Source: Takakia lepidozioides
Lineage: Eukaryota; Streptophyta; Takakiopsida; Takakiales; Takakiaceae
DNA length: 64,000 nt
Direction: 5' to 3'
Assembly (NCBI GenBank): GCA_030704615.1
Contig: CM060731.1
Location: 16,864,001 to 16,928,000, forward strand
Each line of letters begins with the position of its first letter. Position 1 is the stretch's first letter. The notes beneath the pieces were generated by a model. That model did no database searches. It was not told where the DNA came from and saw only the letters and a program-made list of their open reading frames with translations. Positions 10,437 to 22,900 of the stretch are shown piece after piece. Made by a program: the position numbers and the translations under genes.

Positions 10437-11447
10437 ATGGCGGTGCATGAGCAATGACTCTGAACCCACCTCTTCATCGCAGACCCGTCTATTTGAGGCC
10501 GTCTGTCTTGTGAGGATACATCCACTGTCGACTCCCACCACAGTGGTGGAGTTCGATCTTCATGGGGGAGGATGTTTCATAAACAAGAGGTTCGATCCTG
10601 TCGTCAACGACATGCACTACAACTATGTGGACTCCAACGTATGTTTGCGAAAGCCAAATGGAACGCCTTGGAGAGGGGCCCGTGAAAAAAACCCGGCTTT
10701 AATCCAAACAATCATTCAGAATTGTTCTCGGCCAAGGGCCCGCATCATAGATCTCACTCTCGGCACAAGTTTCTCTTCTTGCCTTTGTCACCGATTTCTT
10801 TTCTTCTGCACCTTCTTTACTCAATATTCTAAAACTCTAATTCCATCATTCTGTTTCTTGCAGGCGCTTCTTACCATGCTTGCAAGGTAGGTGGCAGGCT
10901 CTTGTTTGGTATGGAAGGAGATGCAGATATTTTCACTGGCCTACTTGCCGAGTTGCAAGAGGGCTCGTCTACCTCCAATGTGAAGGATGTCATTGCGCAA
11001 ATTGATATCCTCGACGGAGACGACAAGGACCTGGACAATGACTTTTCATGTGAGTAAGTTCATTTTCTGTCTATTTGATCCCTATGTATATTCTCTATCG
11101 CGTCCCCTTCTGTTGTCTGATTATTACCCGAATGGTGCATTTTTGATTGCAGGAATGTGAACGCACTCCCGTGGCCCCTGTCTTCCATATACTTGAGGGA
11201 CTTGTGCTGGAGCCCTCCTCCTAATTATGTCCTTCCCGACTATGCGGAAGGCATTGCTCGTGTGCAAGCAGCTATGCTTTCTCCCCCACCCTTGTGTTGG
11301 AGTTCCAGGAAGACGCTCAGGCACCTCCGCACAAAGGTCTTCATAGATGATAGTGCAGCAGTTTCAGGTGGTAGCAGTACTTCTAGCAGTTCAGCAGATT
11401 CAGGTGGTAGCAGTAGCAGTGTTGACACCACCTACGGATGTACTTGA

Positions 11448-14290
11448 GGGCATTCATTTATGGAACATGAGGGGACACACTCTCTGTTTTCTGTTGCACC
11501 ACCATTTCTCTTCCCACCATCCGTTGTAATGAGCACGGACTACAATGAAATTCACATCCCTGATTTGAAACATTCTGTCCATTGCGTCCTGCAAATTTGA
11601 AAGTGTTTTCCTTCTAAACATTGCTCTCCAATTCAACCGTGTGCATTCAATGAAAGTTTTTCAACAGAGATGAATATCTCCATAGTCCAGTAGACAGTCA
11701 TTCGACATATGCCATCACACCAATATTTGGTTGGATGGATGGAGGATGAATGTTTTTGGATGGATGAAGCCCAATTGGATGTACATTGTGGATGAATGTT
11801 GCATGCATGGATGGTCCCATGGATGATGTCAGTGCGTAGTATCATGCACAGGGGCGGGATGGCGAGGTTCACTGTTGGGGTTGAGGTGGGTCCCTAAGGC
11901 TGACAAGGGTTGGGGTTTCTGTTTGGGGTTGCAGGGTTAATATGGATGAGACGTGTTTCTGCGGTAATGGGTTCTCTTCCACGGAAATAGACGCCACATC
12001 TTTCCCAAAATCATGCCACGTGTCATATGCTCACGCCAGGCTCCTGGGCTCACAGGCTCCTAGGCTCACACTCTAGCATCCCCCGTGGTGTCTACAATGG
12101 AGAAAAAAACCATGTGCCACCACTTGTGTGTTTTCAACTATGTGCTATAGTTGGCACCCTGAAGTCGAATGCACATCTATACGACACATATAGGTGTGAT
12201 ACTGCACATGAATGGGCACTGAAGGCACCTGCACCATGTTGTTCCCCACAAACCATTTGACAATCATAGGTGAATTGGGCCCTGTCCTTGGCTGTGCTGC
12301 CGAGGAGATCATGAAAACTCTTTTTTTGTCCCACCACGACTACAGCAACATGTTGGTTATCATGCATCTTTAACCAAGATTGCCATTGCTTGGCAATGTT
12401 GCTCTTCTTCAAACCCAACAAAGCAGGGGAAAACCCTTCTTGTTCATAAAACTATGTCAGTTGCCCAAGTGCGGGCAACAAAGCTACATCATAGAGCAAG
12501 TGAGAGAGGTCAAAAAATTGTCAGTGACGACAACATGATCAAAATGATGCATTTAACCATCTACCAATCGGAACACGACATTGTACCCCTCAACCTTGCC
12601 ACTCTTCTTCCGTGTCCCCTCAACCTCCCATTTCTTCCACAGTAGACGTCAAAGTTGTAGACATAGCTAGTATATGCATATGCAAGTACCCCATGTTTTA
12701 TTACCCCACTTCACAATTGGGATTTTTGAGTCTTAGTATATATATATTTTTTCTCATTTTCAAAAGTAGCGCGAGTGACTACTTGTGTAATCTATCTAGC
12801 GCCCCAAGTGGCGAAAAAAAAATGAGCTGGCACCTCTAGACTTGTTGCTATCTGATAAGTGACAGATTTTACAAAGGTCCACATTGACAATCATACAGAT
12901 TTTTGGGCACAACCTCTCATTCATCTAATTTCCTGTTTTGGCGAAAAATTGGAAAAACATGCCTTTTGCATTTTTCTTTAGTGAGGTAGGAGCCAAAAAA
13001 AAAAATGAGCTTCTTTGGCGAAAATTCATAACACACTGGTCTATGAAAAGGTTGGGCCAATTGTGTTTCCCAGTATGGTGGTTAGAAGGTCTCCACGTCT
13101 CCACCTCACAAATAGAAGGTAGTATTTTGGGGTGAAATGACACCATAAGTTAGTATGCTTGATTCGGCAAGAGCTTTCCTTGTTTCTTTGTTTTAATTTT
13201 AAACTACCTAGTAAATTACATCATAATGTCATTGTTCTGGCAAGTATTGGATCGATAACATTATACATAAATTGAATTAAGTCATAAACTATATTGATGA
13301 AATATAAATATAAATATATTGTGTAAGTTACGCTTGTGTGAGCATACATTTAACACATCCAGTAATGCTCAGATGTGCTCATGCAATACTAAAGAGAGAC
13401 AAGACTTTGGCCAAAGCTGGCGTAACTAGGAATAGTCACTTCACCTCACGACCAATGTCCCATCGTGTTGCAATATGGTGAAAGTTTTCGAAGCATAATT
13501 TGATGAGTGAACATAGTCGAGATATTGAAGTTGTTACACAATGCGTGTAAATTGTTGCTCTGTACCTGTGGTTATCATTGTAGGTGGACCGAGTACGCTA
13601 TCCACACTGCCTGAACAACTAAAATAAAGGGGCGTACTTCTCACGCTTTGAGATGGATGGTTGTTTTGGGTATGATATTAAATGAATTTTATAAAGTGTA
13701 TGGTGAAATTGTTGGTGGGTGTGGTTGGTGGTGGAGGAGCGGATATAGTTGTTACATAGTCCAAATATTAGCATAATGTCGGGGCATAGGCGGCGATGGG
13801 GATAACCATGCACTAACAGATTATAACTACAAAACAATCCTGTGTATAAAATAAGAAATTAAAAAAAAATGAATTTAATTACTCTCCACCTTCTTAGATG
13901 ACACATTTTCAACATGCAATAGTTTCTTAGAAAAATTCACTTTTTTAAATTTCTTTCAAAAGTAAAAAAAGCTATATATGTTATCACGTTTATTTATTTA
14001 TAGTGTTAAATACCATAGAAGGGTGAGTTCAAGAGCTAAATTACGTATTTAGTAATACCCGGATATATGTACCACTGGCCCATATCACCCAAACACTATT
14101 CTATATTTATCCCAGATAAAAAAAATACTCAATTCCTTTTACTTATACCACCATCTAAAATCTTTGTCTAACCAGATGATTAATGTAATACCAATACCTC
14201 TCATGTCTAATTTAGTCCGGAATTCAATACCAATACTAGTCTGGTATGTCCGAATTTTAATATTGGTACAACACTCGTTGCACTAGACAT
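11448..14290. other. Gene-free spacer with worn repeats
   Basis: GGATGGATGAA-type repeats occur at about 11730-11825. At 12025-12075 there are three GGCTCAC(A/G) motifs related to the hairpin at 803. Sequence from 13100 to 14280 is AT-rich, with short CTGGTATG/CATACCAG-like motifs at the end. No exon chain or RNA gene is supported. Confidence 0.5.
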
Positions 14291-14329
14291 ATAATGGGAG
14301 TTGAATGCGCGCATGCGAGCCTTGCGGTA

Positions 14330-14700
14330 CAATCACTCGAGCTAGCCGGAGAGGCCCCAAATCCCCCTCTTAGTCCACTGCTTCCCTCATGCTTCATGTC
14401 TAGTCAAGCGCTCCCCTCCCTAGGTCCCATGCTCCACACCCTATGTTCCCAACCCCTTGCTCCTTTGTTGCCGTTGCATTGCTCAATTACTACTCCCTTA
14501 TTACGGCTCCCCCCATCCCCTTTTCTTGCTCCCGTATTCTTGGACCTCTGCTCCCTCCTTCTGGGGGAGCAATATTAGGGGAGTAAGTAACACAGGGAAG
14601 GGAGAGTAATAATAGAGGGGGAGCACAAACAAAGGAGGGAGTGGGAGAGCAGTAATAGGAAAGCACGAACACATGAGAGTGGTATATATGTGGGAACAGG
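14330..14700. repeat. Imperfect inverted repeat with pyrimidine-to-purine strand switch
   Basis: From about 14355 to 14560 the plus strand is full of GCTCCC, CTCCCT and TTACTACTCCC units. From about 14563 to 14705 it switches to GGGGAGCA, GGGAGTAA, AATAGAGGGGGAGC and GGGAGAGCAGTAATAG. The switch point is TGCTCCCTCCTTCTGGGGGAGCA-like at about 14548-14571. The motifs on the right are inverted versions of those on the left. Overlapping open frames here are by-products of the repeat. Confidence 0.7.
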
Positions 14701-14719
14701 GAGTGGAGATCCACTTCAA

Positions 14720-15944
14720 GGACTTAGAATATGTTTTTGAGATACAATCTTTTTTATTAACTTCTTCAAACCATTGAATGCACTAATTGAACCACACCTC
14801 GGGCGAAGTTTGAATCCGCACCCCAGCAGTATCAAAAGTAAAGTATGATGCCTCCCCCAAGGCAGCGTAACTTAAATGCACAAACCGAAACAGTAAATAC
14901 ACAAACCGAAAGTGAGGTTCATCGATATCTTTCATACAATATCCAACCATGCCGACAAAAGTATGGAGTCCCCTATCCCTCAACAACTTGCAATGGACGA
15001 CATGACCAGGTGGCGCCAAGTGTGGATCTAACCATCCCATTTTAAAAAAAAATCTATTTGTGAAGCATTTAAATGCTGGAAGTGTATACCTAACAAACCA
15101 TCTGGATGTGTAAGTGCCAGGGAGTGCCACCTTTTTCTAAAGCGCACAAACCCGCCACACCGCTATCATATATGAGCCGTTTCATTTTTCCCAAACACTC
15201 CTGATCAATATCTCCTCCTCCAACGTCGATTGTGACTCTGACTTGCAAAAATTTCGCTTTGGCTTCCTGCTTTGGTCTCCTATTTTTGGATTCACGCGTC
15301 TTTGCTTCGAAGCATTCTCTTCACATTTCCCCTCATCCTGAGCAGGTTCCCTTTTCCTTGCGATAGCTTTCAGATTCACCATGATCCGTGCAAAAGAGAT
15401 GGCGGTGGCGGCTCCGCCAGGGGAGACTTCTCAAAGCGTACCGGTCTGCTGGTCCCACTAGGACCTTCCATGAATTGATCTCCCCATAAATGGGGTGTCT
15501 AGTTTTGTGCACCCTCTTCTTAGCCTTAATAAAGGATTTTGCTGTTGTCGGTGGGCCGTTTCTAATTCCTAGACCGTCCTCCAATTTTCTCGCCTGACAC
15601 AAACCTGGGGCCCTTATTAGGAATTGATAATGTGAGAGGCAGTGCATGCAGGGTGCGTGAAAGGCGGACGCAGCCATAAGGGCGGCATGTGACCCTATCC
15701 CTGCCCACGCTGCCGCCTCCCACCCTCGCTTCACACTTGCTAGCCTACTTACATACTACATACCTACCTACCCTCTGCCCTCCTTTGCTTGGTTTCTGTG
15801 TTCTTATTTAAATTCTCTTAAAAGGGAAACACCTGGGAGCGACAGGCTACCGCGCGGCTCACGAATCAAGGCCCCTTAACTATAGTGAGAGGAGAAAATA
15901 ACCTCTTTCACAGTAACCTCGCCATGAAGGCTTTCCGTATAGGG
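14720..15944. other. Gene-free spacer
   Basis: No open frame resembles a known protein, and none chains with another through splice sites. A short TACATACTACATACCTACC run lies at about 15748-15770. Base composition becomes GC-richer from 15640 toward the adjacent foldback element. Confidence 0.5.
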
Positions 15945-16441
15945 TGGGGCATTATCTGGAGGGGCTTCCAGTACTGAGCCTCCGCCCTCGTATTACGTTA
16001 AAAGCAGGTGTGGCGGATTCTGCCACTTTTTCGGCCTAGTTCTTAGGCCGAAATGGCAACCGAGGGCAGAATCGGCAGGGATGGCCGAATACGCAATGAG
16101 GACGGCAGACCTACCACCGAGGCCCATGTCATCGGCCATCAACCCACCCACGTCGCCTTGAGGCTCGCCCCCTTTATATCTTCACCGCGGGCTCTGAATC
16201 TGGGCAATCGATATGGGATAATCGAACCTGAATCATATTGCGCCACGTAGCGGTGAGAATCCGCCACACCTGCTTTTAACGCCAGTGAACGGGCCGCGTT
16301 GGCCGACTCTGCCCTGTGCGCGGCCATAGGGCTCGCGCGCAGGGCTCACCCAAAGGCCGCTTACAGGGTAAAATCGGCCAACGCGGCCCGTTCTCTAGTA
16401 CTTACATGGCCTCGGTACTGGAAGCCCCTCTAGATAATGCC
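15945..16441. mobile_element. Nested foldback (MITE-like) element with three inverted-repeat pairs and an internal hairpin
   Basis: The outer arms are 15945-15980 and 16406-16442 (GCATTATCTGGAGGGGCTTC against GAAGCCCCTCTAGATAATGC). A second pair of about 26 bp is perfect: 15995-16020 and 16255-16280, with core AAAAGCAGGTGTGGCGGATT. A third pair of 19 bp is also perfect: 16288-16307 and 16374-16392, with core ACGGGCCGCGTTGGCCGA. A hairpin TTTCGGCCTA/TAGGCCGAAA lies at 16029-16053. The arrangement suggests two small foldback units inserted inside a third. It is clearly GC-richer than its surroundings. There is no transposase. A 65-codon open frame here lies across the arms and is not believed. 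Confidence 0.8.
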
Positions 16442-16444
16442 TCA

Positions 16445-19400
16445 CTGACCGATGAAATCAACGGCTAGATGAGCCTTAAACGTTTCTCCTTACACGATTT
16501 CCCTTACACCTTTTTCCCCGCGTTGCAGGGATCTTACGTGTAAGCTCCCGCCTAAGGGGGAGGACGCCCTAATACCCCCCATTCTGTTCTATAACCTGCC
16601 CCATAAACCTATAGGAAAAAATTTCATAGGGCTTTACGCATGGGACACCGCCCAAGGGTAGGGGGAGAAGAACATAGCAACACCCAACAATGTGACCCGG
16701 AGTCATCGCTACCGACTGTTGGTGGTTTTTTGGTTTTCTTAAAAATAAAAAAAATGGTTTTCTTAAATAAATATTTTGGAAATTTCACCTACTAAGCGAC
16801 ATCAGACTTTGCTAGCACATCACTGCCATGTGTATGACTTTATGTTTGACCTTCATATTTTCCGTGCTAGGGGCGACCCCAGTTCGATCAGCACCACAAA
16901 ATGTCTGGCTGGATCTAGAGTAAATAGTATACAGGGTCTGTCAATTATTTGCTGTCGGTGATGAGCGGGTATTTAGTCTTTATTTACCTCAGAGTAAGGG
17001 TAAACTGAATTTTAAGAAAAGATCCGGTGGGAGTGGGGGGTAAGTATTATTATTTTCAGGTAATGCTCATTTGTAGAACAGACGGGGGGTCAGTCTATAA
17101 CCTGTACTATCAAAATATAACCTGAGGATAAGGTTATTTAACGGGTCCGACTAATCTAGAAGTACTCGCAGGGTAAATACAGATTTAGGTAGGATAAATG
17201 GCAACATAATCAATATAAAGGTTTTAACCAAAGAAATTAAGATTGAATAGAATTGAGCATAATAAATCAATGCTTAAAAACCAAATATAGGTACATGTTA
17301 ACTACATGACTGGTACTGGTGTGAAGGGTCCCACCCCTTTTTGGCCCTGCCTTCCTAAAGGCAGGACTACGCAAAGGGTTTCAGCTGCTTTAGCACCCAT
17401 ACTTTCGATTAGACTTCCAATTCGATTGGGACAGTTGTCAAGAGTATATTCTGTTTTTTGATGAATGACATCCGTTCAACTGCCATAAATGAAAGTCTAT
17501 CGGATATTACCATGCACACCTGAGTGATTCAGGGCTCAAATCCTGTTACCTTGATATTTATTAATAGACTAATTATGTAATCTTCCAGATGTTTACTACC
17601 TATTCATAATTACTATACGGCAGGGCTTGCATGAATTCCATGCATTTATTTCATACCACGCTGGTATAGGTATCTATACAGGTATGAGCAACTTAGGGTA
17701 TGAATCTGGTATGAGTAGTTGTACTTTGGGCTGCATATGAGTATGGTACTGGTATTGTCCTTTCTCTGTATTGATACTGGGGGATATGAGCTCTGGTATG
17801 GTATTTCTACAGCTCACCATACATAGAAATAAATGTCATTTAGCACACAGCTAATTGTAATATAAGCCGTGAAACACTAGGCAAAGGTAACCCAAAGTAG
17901 CACGAAACAGAAAATGAAGTCTGAATTGCAATATGGAGCCTTGAATTAACAAAATTGGAGTACATCTAGCTGCACTAACATATACTCATACGGGTCTACC
18001 TCCATTCTCCATGAACTCACCACAATACTGGTATCGGGACCATTCTATGCCTCCGTATACCCAGACTGGTATGGTATGTGTGTGGGGGGAATCCTAGAGA
18101 CATACTCCCCCAGTACGTGTATCACATGGGTACACTGGTTCTTTCATACCCGACTGGTATGTTCTTCAATATATATATTCATACCTGTATTCCACACCTA
18201 GGTTCAACCAGGTATACCAGTCCAACACTGGTACATGTGCGAAGGGCAAGGTCTTGCAATGAAGGAGCCTAGAAAAATCGCAGTAGTAGCTCCATAATGT
18301 TATTTATCGCTTTTGCGATTGCCTGAGGTACATGAAGGCCCCTGGGCACAAAAATATATTGATGATCAGCTTGAAGCTTAGCTTATGATCTTCCATTTAC
18401 CCGCCAAGAAAAACAAATACCTGGCATAAGGGTTGAGCAAATGCCGGTGTTTTACCGTTCATCTGGATCCAGATCCGCCAAACATACAATATACCCTTGT
18501 TAAGGATCCGTGTCTGGTAAACAAAACCTGCGGGTCCGGGTATACATGGGAAACATCACTAGGATATACCCTGCGGTAATATCCGGGTAAAGCGTATATC
18601 CACTCAACACTGGTCCCATGCAATCTGGGGATGGACAAATGCCGCACACAATTCTCTCATTATCGCATCTCCAACTTGTCCTTTTTCTTGTAGGCAGTTA
18701 AGAAGATACATCATACGAGAGGAAATATCACACATAAGAGTCCGACCAAGGATGCTCTATATTGTGGTCACCAAGCCAACAATATTGAGCTTTGCAAAGC
18801 AATTACCTACGTAACCTCCATAACAACTGTCAACAACCAAGTTTGCTGGCTCACTGTCGTGCACCAGAATGCCAACTTCCTTGAGCAACTACTATCCTGG
18901 AAGAGTAAGTACCGTCTGCATTACAAACGTAGCCTTCGTCTTTGTACAGATCTTGTCGGCGACGAGGCACATCAAAAGCTGACAACAAAAAGGTGGTAGG
19001 AACTATTAGGGTTATACAAGTACGGCAGTGGACTCGCGAGGACTCAGGAGAAAGACTCACGACTAGTTGGTTTTCAAATCATAATTTAATGCTAACAATA
19101 ATACTTGAATAATCGAGGAAATGCGAGTTTCAGCTGGAGGATGAAATGAGGAGAAATGTTTTCATCCGCAGACTGTGTTGACTTTGGATCTGCAGTCTCT
19201 CTGGCTCTCTCTGTCGCTCTCTCTCTCGCGCGCTTCCTAACGCTTCCATCGCCATCGCGGCCTGTCCGCTAGGGAGGAATCAGGTTATCCGACCTCTTGC
19301 TCTTCCTCGCACATACACTAGACGCTGCTTAATAACACATTCGAGGTTGGAAGCTTTCACTCGAAATTCGCGGTTTCATGTTTTTGCTTTCCCTCAAGCA

Positions 19401-19900
19401 AGGGGTGACGCATCTGCGGGCGAGCTGTAGAAGAAGACTAATTTGGCCTCTGCCAGTGGTTTTTGACGGATTTTAGTTGCGTGAGAGGAGAGAAAGGACT
19501 GGCCGGAAGTGAAATAGAGTATTTTGTTTCTTCTGTGGTACTGAGGTGATGAAGATTGCAACTCGCTAGTAATTGAGGCTTTTACATGAATCTAGCACTT
19601 GGTGCATGATTCCTCGTCTTCATGGTGGAAAATGAAAAATTGGAGATGTGATCATCGACGCAACAGACTGAAGGGCCTTAACTCGTAGCTGGAATCTCGG
19701 TGGATGTTGCATTCATCGCACCTTCGCCCTTGCATATAGCCGCTTGCACGTTGTTGCAAGTATTTATGACAACTGATCACTGCAAGGGTCGATTTTTTCA
19801 CTCTCAATGTAGATCTGACCGAGCTTGAATGGGAAGAGTCAAATCTCTAGACTTGGATTTTCCATGTTGATTGGCTGAAGGTGGATGAAAAGGAGGCAGA
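16445..19900. other. Gene-free spacer; upstream region of the NTMC2T3-like gene
   Basis: From 17650 to 18250 many GGTATGA, CTGGTAT and ATACCAG motifs occur on both strands, typical of a decayed repeat. From about 18440 to 18600 there are GGATCC-, ATCCG- and CGGGTA-rich stretches. A CTCTCTCTGTCGCTCTCTCTC tract at about 19197-19228 and the following 670 bases probably include the promoter and 5' UTR of the gene starting at 19901. No exact transcription start can be read. Confidence 0.5.
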
Positions 19901-22900
19901 ATGTCGAGGAGCCGTGTAAGTGGCATGGCCAGAGAAGCGCAGGAGCTCTGGTCTAGTATGGTGTCAGACAAGCCAGTGGTGCCTTACCTAGTTCCAATAT
20001 TCTTGTTGGCCTGGTTGCTTGAGCGCTGGATCATACCCTTCTCCAACTGGGTACCCGTGTGTGTCACTGTATGGGCTACGCTCCAGGTATTTATATTGTC
20101 TCTCGAGCTATTGCATTGGATTGAATCGTTCACGTGTTATTAGACGGTGATTGCCCTGGCCCTTTGGCCCTAAGACGGCCCCTTTGGACAGAGCAGCTAT
20201 AGGGATGAGAGGCTGAACCGAGAACAGCACAGGCCCACTACTGACCTAGATTCGTCTGTGTACTCGAGGACTTCCACCCTGGCATCAATTGGCTGTCAGT
20301 ATTCACCCGAAACTTCATTCCAAGGATGGCCATAGTTCTGGGATTTGTCTCGACCTTTAAACAAACAGTCTGGTTGATGCATTCAATTGAGGACCTGGCT
20401 GACAGGAGTACCTGTGACATCGCCATTTCACGCAACTATTCTTCGAGATTCAACCGTGGGAATTCTATGTTCCCTGTTATTTACTTACTGAATTGAGTTA
20501 GGCAGGCCACTTTTAGTTTCAACTTCAGCCTGGTGCCAAGCGCAGAGGGTCCTTTTGTACTCTCAAATCCTCTGAAGAAACTCACGGTGGAGATGTGCTA
20601 GACTTCAGCTTGTTCACTTCGACAAACATTTCCTCATTCTCCTCCACTGGCTTCTTGAGGTGAGGTTGCACTACTTGTACGGACCGTCCAAACACTGGCT
20701 GTGCCGGTTTTTTAACACAGGATATCAGAAGGTACATGGACTCTTCTCTGCGACTGTCGGCTCTGGAGGCCATTACCACACCAGATATCAACCCTCCAGG
20801 AGCCAGTCATAGGACCCCTTCTGAAATTGTCAATTTGCGAAGTTCAGAGCAAGTGACAATCATGTGAGGTGGAATTTACTGTCTGAGTTATATGCTGGTA
20901 TAGCCAAAAACGACAAATCAATTCCAGCAGGGTTGCTCTAGCAGACTGGTGCCCAGTGGGGCTGCTGCCAGTCTGAGAGATAGAGAGAATGTACTCATAA
21001 GACATTGTTTGCCATAGCCTTGTGACCATAGACCCCGCGCCCAGTTTGGGTGGAACAAGAGGGAACAGACACTACCTTTGTATGAGGGGCTCACTCCAGT
21101 AGTGGGACTTACCTTGGTATAAACAATTGGTTCGGGCTTTCCAGTAACCCTCTAGAAAGTCCTTCACATAAGCATCAATCTGCTGTGTGTGAACTGCCCA
21201 GCAATTAGACCCCAACAGGGCCAGGTCTTTAGTCTCAACCTCAAGATTTTCAAAGCTCTCAGATGAGAATACCCTGGACATTGTATCAGAAAATGGATAC
21301 CGTCTTAGGCCACCCGCACATCGGGCATTGGCAATTTCCCTTTCCTCTCGGCATCTCTTTATTGTTCAAAGGTAGACTCCCCGCCCTGAGTTTAAGTTTC
21401 CATCTAGTGCGAACAGTAGGTAGGCCCTTCAGATAATCCTTAATCCTCCTCACCCATATCACAAACTGGAAACAAGTTTAGGGAAGTTTTATGCCTAACC
21501 TTGTTTTGTTCAGACATTCTTTGTGCATCATGTTCAGGTGCTTATATACCTCCTCTACCTTCTTCCGCCAGGACTTAGCCTGTTTAACAGGACAGTCTTG
21601 CTTCATGTCGAGAGTTAAAGGGTGGTATGGCAAACTTGCCGGTGAACAGCCACGGTAGCTGTTCTAGAGCACGCTGACAGGTTCTCTTTGAGCACTGAAA
21701 GCTGAATGGATTCTAAAGTTTTAGCATGGTTGGCGTTACCAATCCACATGGCAGATGCGTACTCCAAGGTAGGCTTAATATGATGTAAGGCATGGTCCTT
21801 GTTACTTCAGTATGCATCCCAAGGGAAATTTGAGTGAGACCCAAAGCTTTGGGTTTACAGTTTGAACCACTTTATATATATGTGCATCCCAGCTACAACT
21901 GGAGGAAAGCTCAACATCAAGATATGTGTAGGAAGAGAGCACATGGATCTCTTCACTGCCCCATGTCCATTTGAGATCCCTTCCTCCTCCCCACAATCAT
22001 TGAAGGCCACCACAGCGCATTTGCTAACATTGGCATCTAGCCTCTACAGGTCAAAGTACCTCCTTGCACAATGAAACAACTCCTGAAGATTGGATGGGGT
22101 ATCCCCTAGGCCCACGAAGTCATCCGGAAACATAAGAGCTGGTACGCATCACCCAGCTTTAAATCCCTCACACATCGTCAAGGAGCTGATTCATGAAAAC
22201 ATTGGAGAGCAGTGGGGAGAGGGTACGACCTTGAGCCACACCTTGGTCAACAAAGAAATTAGACTTCTGGCCATTGACCGTAACACAACTTTTGGTGTTT
22301 GCGTACAGGTGGTGAACCATCCCCCACATCTTTCCCCTGACCCCAGAAGTCCACAGAGGAAGCCACAGCCCGTTGCGCCATACTATGTCGTAAGCCTTTT
22401 TTAAATCCATGAAGAAGACATAGATGGGTTTCCTCCTTGTTTCCTTCGACGCAGCCCCTATTTCTCCAGAAGCCTGCATGACCTTCATGGAAAACACTTC
22501 TAGACTCCAGATCAAGGTCGAGACAGGTGCTTATTATCCTACAAAACAGCCTGCAAACTGTACTAAGAAGTGTAATGCCATTGCAGTACCCAGGCTCTTC
22601 TCTGTGGCCTTTATACGGATTGACAATGACACCCTCTCTCCAGCAAAAAGGTATCTTTCAGTCCTCCAAATAAGGGTAAAGAGGAGGGCAAGGGCCTCTA
22701 CCTTAGCATTTTCACCATGCTTAATTAGCTCGTTGACGATATCATCACACCTGCCACGGCTTTGCAGACCTTTAGATGTTGTATTGCTTCAGCAATCTCA
22801 GAAGAACTAATGGGTGCGTTCTCTCCCTGTTGATCATATACTCCAGATCATCAGGGTGGTCTTGGAATGTAGGAACAGTTCTTTCTACTGTATCCTTCCA

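Larger units (their letters stand above)
7151..11447 (+). pseudogene. ParB-like domain fused to permuted DNA methyltransferase-like domain, intron-containing and frame-disrupted
   Basis: Nine exons fit GT-AG borders: about 7151-7766, 7874-8059, 8148-8588, 8700-8922, 9250-9868, 9984-10322, 10483-10768, 10864-11053 and 11153-11447. The start codon is not found; the first exon follows an AG and encodes a Q-run. Exon 1 looks ParB-like: MIPLCRLI, then IWDGNHRFMAW, which matches the DGNHR-type ParB/Srx motif. Exons 6-8 resemble a beta-class (permuted) amino-methyltransferase. EMVIVDIPDG sits where DPPY/DPPW would be, GTPWRGAREKNPALIQ resembles the region before motif I, and IIDLTLGTSASYHACK leading to FGMEGDADIF resembles motif I plus the acidic strand. 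Both catalytic motifs are altered. The tail is Ser/Gly-rich. The frame breaks at 8226-8250 (TGA, or a shift) and at about 8805-8885 (shift plus TAG at 8881); exons 5-9 are clean and keep phase. ParB-methylase fusions are known from phages, so transfer from a virus or bacterium is possible. The family call is by eye only. Confidence 0.6.

Noticed and set aside
17650-18250. Dense CTGGTAT/ATACCAG motifs as a regulatory array
   Set aside because: Motif spacing is irregular, the motif recurs at 2.2 and 14.2 kb, and surroundings look like decayed repeat, so repeat origin is the simpler reading.
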